Shown piece after piece: positions 60,423-64,000 of a DNA stretch of 64,000 nt. The notes under the pieces are model-generated. The model made no database searches. It was not told where the DNA came from and saw only the letters and a list, made by a program, of their open reading frames with translations. A program made the position numbers and the translations under genes. Source of the DNA: Nostoc sp. NMS8 (GTDB lineage Bacteria; Cyanobacteriota; Cyanobacteriia; Cyanobacteriales; Nostocaceae). Positions within the stretch are counted from its first letter, which is position 1. Each line of letters starts with the position of its first letter. The stretch is taken from positions 124,001 to 188,000 of the forward strand of contig NZ_JABXKK010000098.1 of NCBI RefSeq assembly GCF_017115045.1, written 5' to 3'.

Positions 60423-61619
60423 TTAATTTGTAGTCGACTTCGCGATTACTCCCAGTTGCAACCCAGGCGGATAGCTACCTTCTTCCTTGATGCGCTTAAT
60501 TTCAGCATCGGTTATCTGCAAATTTAACTTTTGTGCTAGCGATCGCACAATATCCCCCCGATCAATGACACCAGCTACGGTACCAGCGGGAGAAAGGACG
60601 GTAATTCTCGGTAACTGCTCATTTTCTAGCTTGTTAATGACCTCCGCGATTGTTGTTGATTCTGCAACGGTAGGTATTTCTGTCAGCGGATGCACTATGC
60701 TGTGTAAGGTTTGGGTTTCCCATTCACCCCTTTGGGTTAAACGGAAATCGTCAATGGACACTAGACCCCGGTAACGTCCATCAGAAGCAGCAAAATAAAC
60801 CTGTGAGGGAGCGGTTTCTAAGAGATATAAATCGGCAAAGGAACGCAAAGTCTGGTCAGCATCAATGACGCGAAAATCACGAGTCATTGCATCGGCCGCC
60901 ACGACTTTGAGTAGGCTTTCTTGCAAGGTAGTCATATTGTCATAGGTGTTAGCGTTGCGGACAGCAAACCAACCTAACAACGCAATCCATAAACCAACTA
61001 CTAACTCTCTGGTGACAAAATCTACAACAAACCCTAAAGCGATCGCACCATAACCCAATATTTGCCCCGCCTTTGCAGCCCAGTGTACGGCTTGAAAACG
61101 ATTACCTGTGATTTGCCATAGTGCTGCTTTTAACACTTGCCCCCCATCTAGAGGTAAGCCAGGAATCAGGTTAAATAGAGCTACCACTAAGTTAATTCTC
61201 GCCAAGTCTCCAACCATCACACTGAGAGGATTAGTATCAGGAATCACAATAGCTGTTAGACGGAGTAGGACAAATAGGATGATACTCACCAAAGGGCCAG
61301 CGATCGCTACTTGAAAAGCTTTGAAAGGAGTTTTAGATTCTTCTTCAATTGCAGCAATCCCGCCAAACATAAATAAGGTAATTGAATTAACTCTAATGCC
61401 TTGCGATCGGGCTACTAAGCTATGACCCAACTCATGTAACAACACCGAACCAAATAGCAGCAGTGCCATAACTATTCCAGCACTCCAAGCTATAACAGGC
61501 CCCCATTCTTGATAAGCTACCCCAAAGTTAAGAGTTGCCAACCCTAAAATTACAAACCATAACGGGTCTAAAAACAGGGGAATTCCAAATAATGACCCAA
61601 TTTTCCAATTTGTTTGCAT
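60423..61619 (-). CDS. Site-2 protease-family metalloprotease with CBS domains
   Basis: A 398-aa membrane protease. The zinc motif HELGH is at 62-66 in the second membrane helix, and NLIPGLPLDGGQVLKA (about 155-170) supplies the third ligand Asp, giving the S2P/M50 fold over about six helices. Two CBS domains follow from about 245 to 380 (VVAADAMTRDFRVIDADQTL, VHPLTEIPTVAESTTIAEVI) and probably sense a nucleotide. Such proteins cleave membrane-bound anti-sigma factors or regulators. It has its own terminator. Confidence 0.9.
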   Translation of the reverse strand: MQTNWKIGSLFGIPLFLDPLWFVILGLATLNFGVAYQEWGPVIAWSAGIVMALLLFGSVLLHELGHSLVARSQGIRVNSITLFMFGGIAAIEEESKTPFKAFQVAIAGPLVSIILFVLLRLTAIVIPDTNPLSVMVGDLARINLVVALFNLIPGLPLDGGQVLKAALWQITGNRFQAVHWAAKAGQILGYGAIALGFVVDFVTRELVVGLWIALLGWFAVRNANTYDNMTTLQESLLKVVAADAMTRDFRVIDADQTLRSFADLYLLETAPSQVYFAASDGRYRGLVSIDDFRLTQRGEWETQTLHSIVHPLTEIPTVAESTTIAEVINKLENEQLPRITVLSPAGTVAGVIDRGDIVRSLAQKLNLQITDAEIKRIKEEGSYPPGLQLGVIAKSTTN

Positions 61620-61895
61620 TGCACTGCCCTAAAACTAGATATCGCCAGTACTTCTTATACCTAGATACTATGCATATTTGTATACACATTTATATTGAGC
61701 ATCAATTCGGTATTAACAAGTGACGAAATGCTCTTATTTCTAGAATAGACAATTAACGCCTGTGAGCAAAACTCTGGAATTGGGAATTGGGCATGGGTCA
61801 TAAGTTATTTCTTTCCTACTGCCCCTGCCCAAAATCATTTTTAGGAGTTTTGCATTGATAGCGGGGTTACAAGTAACACCTCTGTCATCACAAAA

Positions 61896-62150
61896 CTATA
61901 GACGACCGATGTTAGTCAATCCTAAAACGATGCCAACGCCAATAATATGGCCAAAAGCCATAGCAGCAACGAATGTGGGAATACTAATTGGCAGGATAGG
62001 AAACTTGGGGCCAACTAGGGGTTTTTCGATCTTAGTACTTAGCAAAACAACTACTAAGCTACTGATGCTGATAATGATTCCTACTGTGGGATTCCACACA
62101 GGTGTAGGGGGAACAGATGCAACTACTGCTAATAAAATAGAGGAAATCAA
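61896..62150 (-). CDS. psaK: Photosystem I reaction-center subunit PsaK-type
   Basis: An 84-aa protein with two membrane helices (about 22-40 and 56-78). WNPTVGIIISISSLVVVLL and the C-terminal AFGHIIGVGIVLGLTNIGRL match PsaK, the peripheral photosystem I subunit at the antenna side, close to PsaA. The loop between the helices (STKIEKPLVGPKFPILP) is shorter and more divergent than in the classical PsaK, suggesting a paralogue. The start is TTG 62150 with AGGAG eight nt upstream. Single gene, divergent from trpF. Confidence 0.85.
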   Translation of the reverse strand: MISSILLAVVASVPPTPVWNPTVGIIISISSLVVVLLSTKIEKPLVGPKFPILPISIPTFVAAMAFGHIIGVGIVLGLTNIGRL

Positions 62151-62270
62151 GCTTTTGTCTCCTGAATAGAAAAGTGAACGTAGACCTACAAGATTATAAA
62201 ATTACAAGGCCCAAAAGTTTTTTAGATAGTTTAGACTTTTTTGATAATTAGTTTAAATTTGTTAGATTTC

Positions 62271-62915
62271 ATGCGCGTTAAGATTTGCGGCATTACTCAA
62301 CCACAACAGTCTATAGCGATCGCCTCTCTGGGCGCAACGGCATTAGGATTTATTTGTGTGCCCACCTCACCTCGTTACGTGACTACATCCCAAATTCGGG
62401 CAGCAGTGGCAGAACTACCGGCAAATATTGACACAATTGGGGTTTTTGCCAACGCTAGTATCTCTGAAATTATTCAGGTAGTTGCTGATTCTAGGTTGAC
62501 TGGTGTGCAGTTACACGGGGATGAATCAGCAACTTTTTGCAACCAAGTACGTCAAGCTTTGCCCAATGTCGAAATTATTAAAGCACTGAGAATTCGCAGT
62601 TTTGAGCATCTAGAGACAGCAGCTAATTACACAAAATACGTAGATACTTTATTACTTGATGCTTACCATCCGCAACAACTGGGTGGTACAGGCAAAACTT
62701 TAGATTGGACGATGCTAGAACAATTTAGCCCTAGTTGCCCTTGGTTTCTAGCAGGAGGACTAACAGCCGATAATATTGTGGAAGCCCTAATTCAGCTTAA
62801 TCCTAGCGGCATTGATTTATCTAGTAGTGTGGAACGGACACCAGGAGATAAGGATTTAGATAAAGTCGCACTTCTATTTCAGAGTCTAAAGAACATTGAG
62901 TTACTCAGAAGTTAG
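62271..62915 (+). CDS. trpF: Phosphoribosylanthranilate isomerase
   Basis: A 214-aa TIM-barrel enzyme of tryptophan synthesis, converting phosphoribosylanthranilate to CdRP. Visible are the start MRVKICGIT, ALGFICVPTSPRYV, IGVFANAS, GVQLHGDES, LLLDAYHPQQLGGTGKTLDW, FLAGGLTADNI and GIDLSSSVERTPGDKD. ATG 62271 is chosen since the family starts there; the frame is open to 62241. The only plus-strand gene in the last 13 kb, with no other trp genes nearby, as usual in cyanobacteria. Confidence 0.95.
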   Translation: MRVKICGITQPQQSIAIASLGATALGFICVPTSPRYVTTSQIRAAVAELPANIDTIGVFANASISEIIQVVADSRLTGVQLHGDESATFCNQVRQALPNVEIIKALRIRSFEHLETAANYTKYVDTLLLDAYHPQQLGGTGKTLDWTMLEQFSPSCPWFLAGGLTADNIVEALIQLNPSGIDLSSSVERTPGDKDLDKVALLFQSLKNIELLRS

Positions 62916-62919
62916 GAGT

Positions 62920-62970
62920 GATAATTTGTGAATTAACTCCTAACTCCTAACCCCTAACCCCTAACTCAGC
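62920..62970. repeat. Heptameric repeats between trpF and folE ends
   Basis: GAAGTTAGGAGTG at the end of trpF and TAACTCCTAACTCCTAACC just after it are inverted and can pair. They separate two convergent genes and may form a bidirectional transcript end. A further set at 63710-63766 precedes folE. Confidence 0.5.
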
Positions 62971-62972
62971 AC

Positions 62973-63680
62973 TCAAAAAAATGCCGCTTGGTGGCGAATT
63001 AAGTTAAAAAATTCTTCGCGCGTTTTGTGATCCTCTTGGAATACACCAACCATTGCGCTAGTGACAGTCCAAGAACCTGGTTTTTGGACGCCCCGCATCA
63101 CCATGCACATGTGGCTAGCTTCCATCACAACGGCTACGCCTTGAGGTTCTAGAACGGTCTGGATTGCTTCGGCAATTTGGCGGGTTAACCTCTCCTGCAC
63201 TTGCAAGCGGCGAGAATACATCTCAACAATCCGGGCTAGCTTACTCAGTCCAACAACTTTTTGGTTGGGGATATAAGCAACGTGCGCTCTACCCATAAAT
63301 GGCAGCATGTGGTGTTCGCACAAACTAAAGAAATTAATATCTCTAACCAGTACCATCTCGCTATGTCCTTCATCAAAGATGGCATCGTTAACGAGTTCTT
63401 CAAGGGATTGGTTGTAGCCACTGGTAAGAAACCGCATTGCCTCGGCTACTCGTTTGGGTGTTTTCAGGAGTCCTTCGCGTTCAGGATCTTCGCCAACGCC
63501 CAATATGATTGCTCGCACGGCATCCTTCATTTCCTCAAGTTGTTCCTCGTTTGGCGGGAACACATCCGCTTGTCGCCCGTTATGAGTATTGCGATCGGGT
63601 CTAGGAGTTATGGCTTCTGCCAAGTCGGGAATCAGGGGTGATTGAGAGCAATTGGAACCGTTGGAACTAGCAATAGTCAT
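62973..63680 (-). CDS. folE: GTP cyclohydrolase I
   Basis: A 235-aa enzyme making dihydroneopterin triphosphate for folate and pteridines. Zinc and active-site motifs are FFSLCEHHMLPFMGRAHVAYIP (Cys, His) and HMCMVMRGVQKPGSWTVTSAM (Cys), with LSKLARIVEMYSRRLQVQERLTRQIA. The N-terminal 40 residues (SNGSNCSQSPLIPDLAEAITPRPD) are a variable extension. Convergent with trpF; heptamer repeats flank it. Confidence 0.95.
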   Translation of the reverse strand: MTIASSNGSNCSQSPLIPDLAEAITPRPDRNTHNGRQADVFPPNEEQLEEMKDAVRAIILGVGEDPEREGLLKTPKRVAEAMRFLTSGYNQSLEELVNDAIFDEGHSEMVLVRDINFFSLCEHHMLPFMGRAHVAYIPNQKVVGLSKLARIVEMYSRRLQVQERLTRQIAEAIQTVLEPQGVAVVMEASHMCMVMRGVQKPGSWTVTSAMVGVFQEDHKTREEFFNLIRHQAAFF

Positions 63681-63773
63681 GATTCAGTCTTGGTTATGGT
63701 TTGAATTTAGTTATGAGTTATGAGTTATGAGTTAAAAATTATAATTCCTAACTCCTAACTCCTAACTTCGCAA

Positions 63774-64000
63774 TTAGAGTGCGCCAGCGCTGGGCATCAA
63801 GGTCAATTCATCAATAACTGCTTGTTGTGGTAAAAGAACAGTGTAAAGAATTGATTGGGCCACAATTTCGGGGGTTAACATTTTGGAACGGTCTAAGTTG
63901 ACGTGGACTGTTTCTGTATCCCAAAGTTCAGTATTGACTGCGCCGGGACAGATAGCTGTGACACGAATGCCGTGGGTGCGTTCTTCTTGTGCCAGGGTTT
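63774..64000 (-). CDS. Short-chain dehydrogenase, C-terminal part (partial)
   Basis: A frame entering from the right edge and stopping at 63774-63776 gives 75 residues: TLAQEERTHGIRVTAICPGA, then VNTELWDTETVHVNLDRSKMLTPEIVAQSILY and a tail DELTLMPSAGAL. The ICPGAVNTELW segment is the PG motif after the active site of classical SDRs (YdfG-like). The active-site half lies outside the window. Separated from folE by about 90 bp with heptamer repeats. Confidence 0.85.
   Translation of the reverse strand, partial: TLAQEERTHGIRVTAICPGAVNTELWDTETVHVNLDRSKMLTPEIVAQSILYTVLLPQQAVIDELTLMPSAGAL

Overview
The window reads as chromosome of a filamentous, Nostoc-like cyanobacterium (order Nostocales). The evidence is the dark-operative protochlorophyllide reductase genes chlL, chlN and chlB, a PsaK-type photosystem I subunit, PipX with its YggS partner, SepF, the many GCGATCGC (HIP1) octamers, and spacers filled with short palindromic and heptameric repeats of the kind that crowd Nostoc genomes. 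No rRNA, tRNA or CRISPR array was seen.

Layout. 0-3.7 kb: the 3' end of pyrE, a YoeB-type toxin-antitoxin pair, a decayed small gene, an unknown amphipathic 465-aa protein and an orphan AbiEii-like nucleotidyltransferase. 3.8-7.2 kb: chlL, a DUF5331 gene and chlN, all on the minus strand. 8-10 kb: a Trp-rich small protein and a DAHP synthase (aroF-type) whose 5' leader carries a structured hairpin region, an aromatic-rich leader peptide and an intrinsic terminator with a competing antiterminator, a textbook attenuator layout. 10-13.6 kb: small conserved genes and an rsgA fragment. 13.6-24.1 kb: a visibly GC-richer block of ten minus-strand genes (two aldo/keto reductases, two SDRs, two cupins, a CMD-family protein, a hydrolase, a CPA1 antiporter and a cyclophilin-like protein) facing a divergent AraC regulator, probably acquired as a unit. 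24.6-31.7 kb: a CHASE3-PAS histidine kinase, malic enzyme, a PhoD-like phosphatase and a small hypothetical gene.

31.7-38.5 kb is the most defence-like stretch: a 42-bp tandem repeat, a 1403-aa NACHT-type STAND ATPase with a C-terminal CHAT (caspase-like) protease domain, an antitoxin-like small gene overlapping a Uma2-family nuclease gene, and a YhcG/DUF1016 PD-(D/E)XK nuclease. 38.6-47.4 kb: a creatininase-family hydrolase, a K+ channel, an MMADHC-like protein, small proteins, a two-partner-secretion exoprotein and a small protein with a Cys-rich tail. 47.8-51 kb: chlB, the decayed right end of an IS605-type element and a small secreted protein. 51-64 kb: mostly housekeeping genes (Ski2-like helicase, proC, sepF, pipY, pipX, an ECF transporter T-component, der, a site-2 protease, psaK, trpF, folE, and a partial SDR at the edge), separated by heptameric repeats.

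The best leads for second looks are the aroF attenuator with its upstream structured RNA (9.39-9.73 kb), the NACHT-CHAT protein and its neighbours (31.7-38.5 kb), the AraC-linked island (13.6-24.1 kb) and the small protein with a CxC...CPCH tail (47.05-47.37 kb). All names come from reading motifs by eye; no database search was run.
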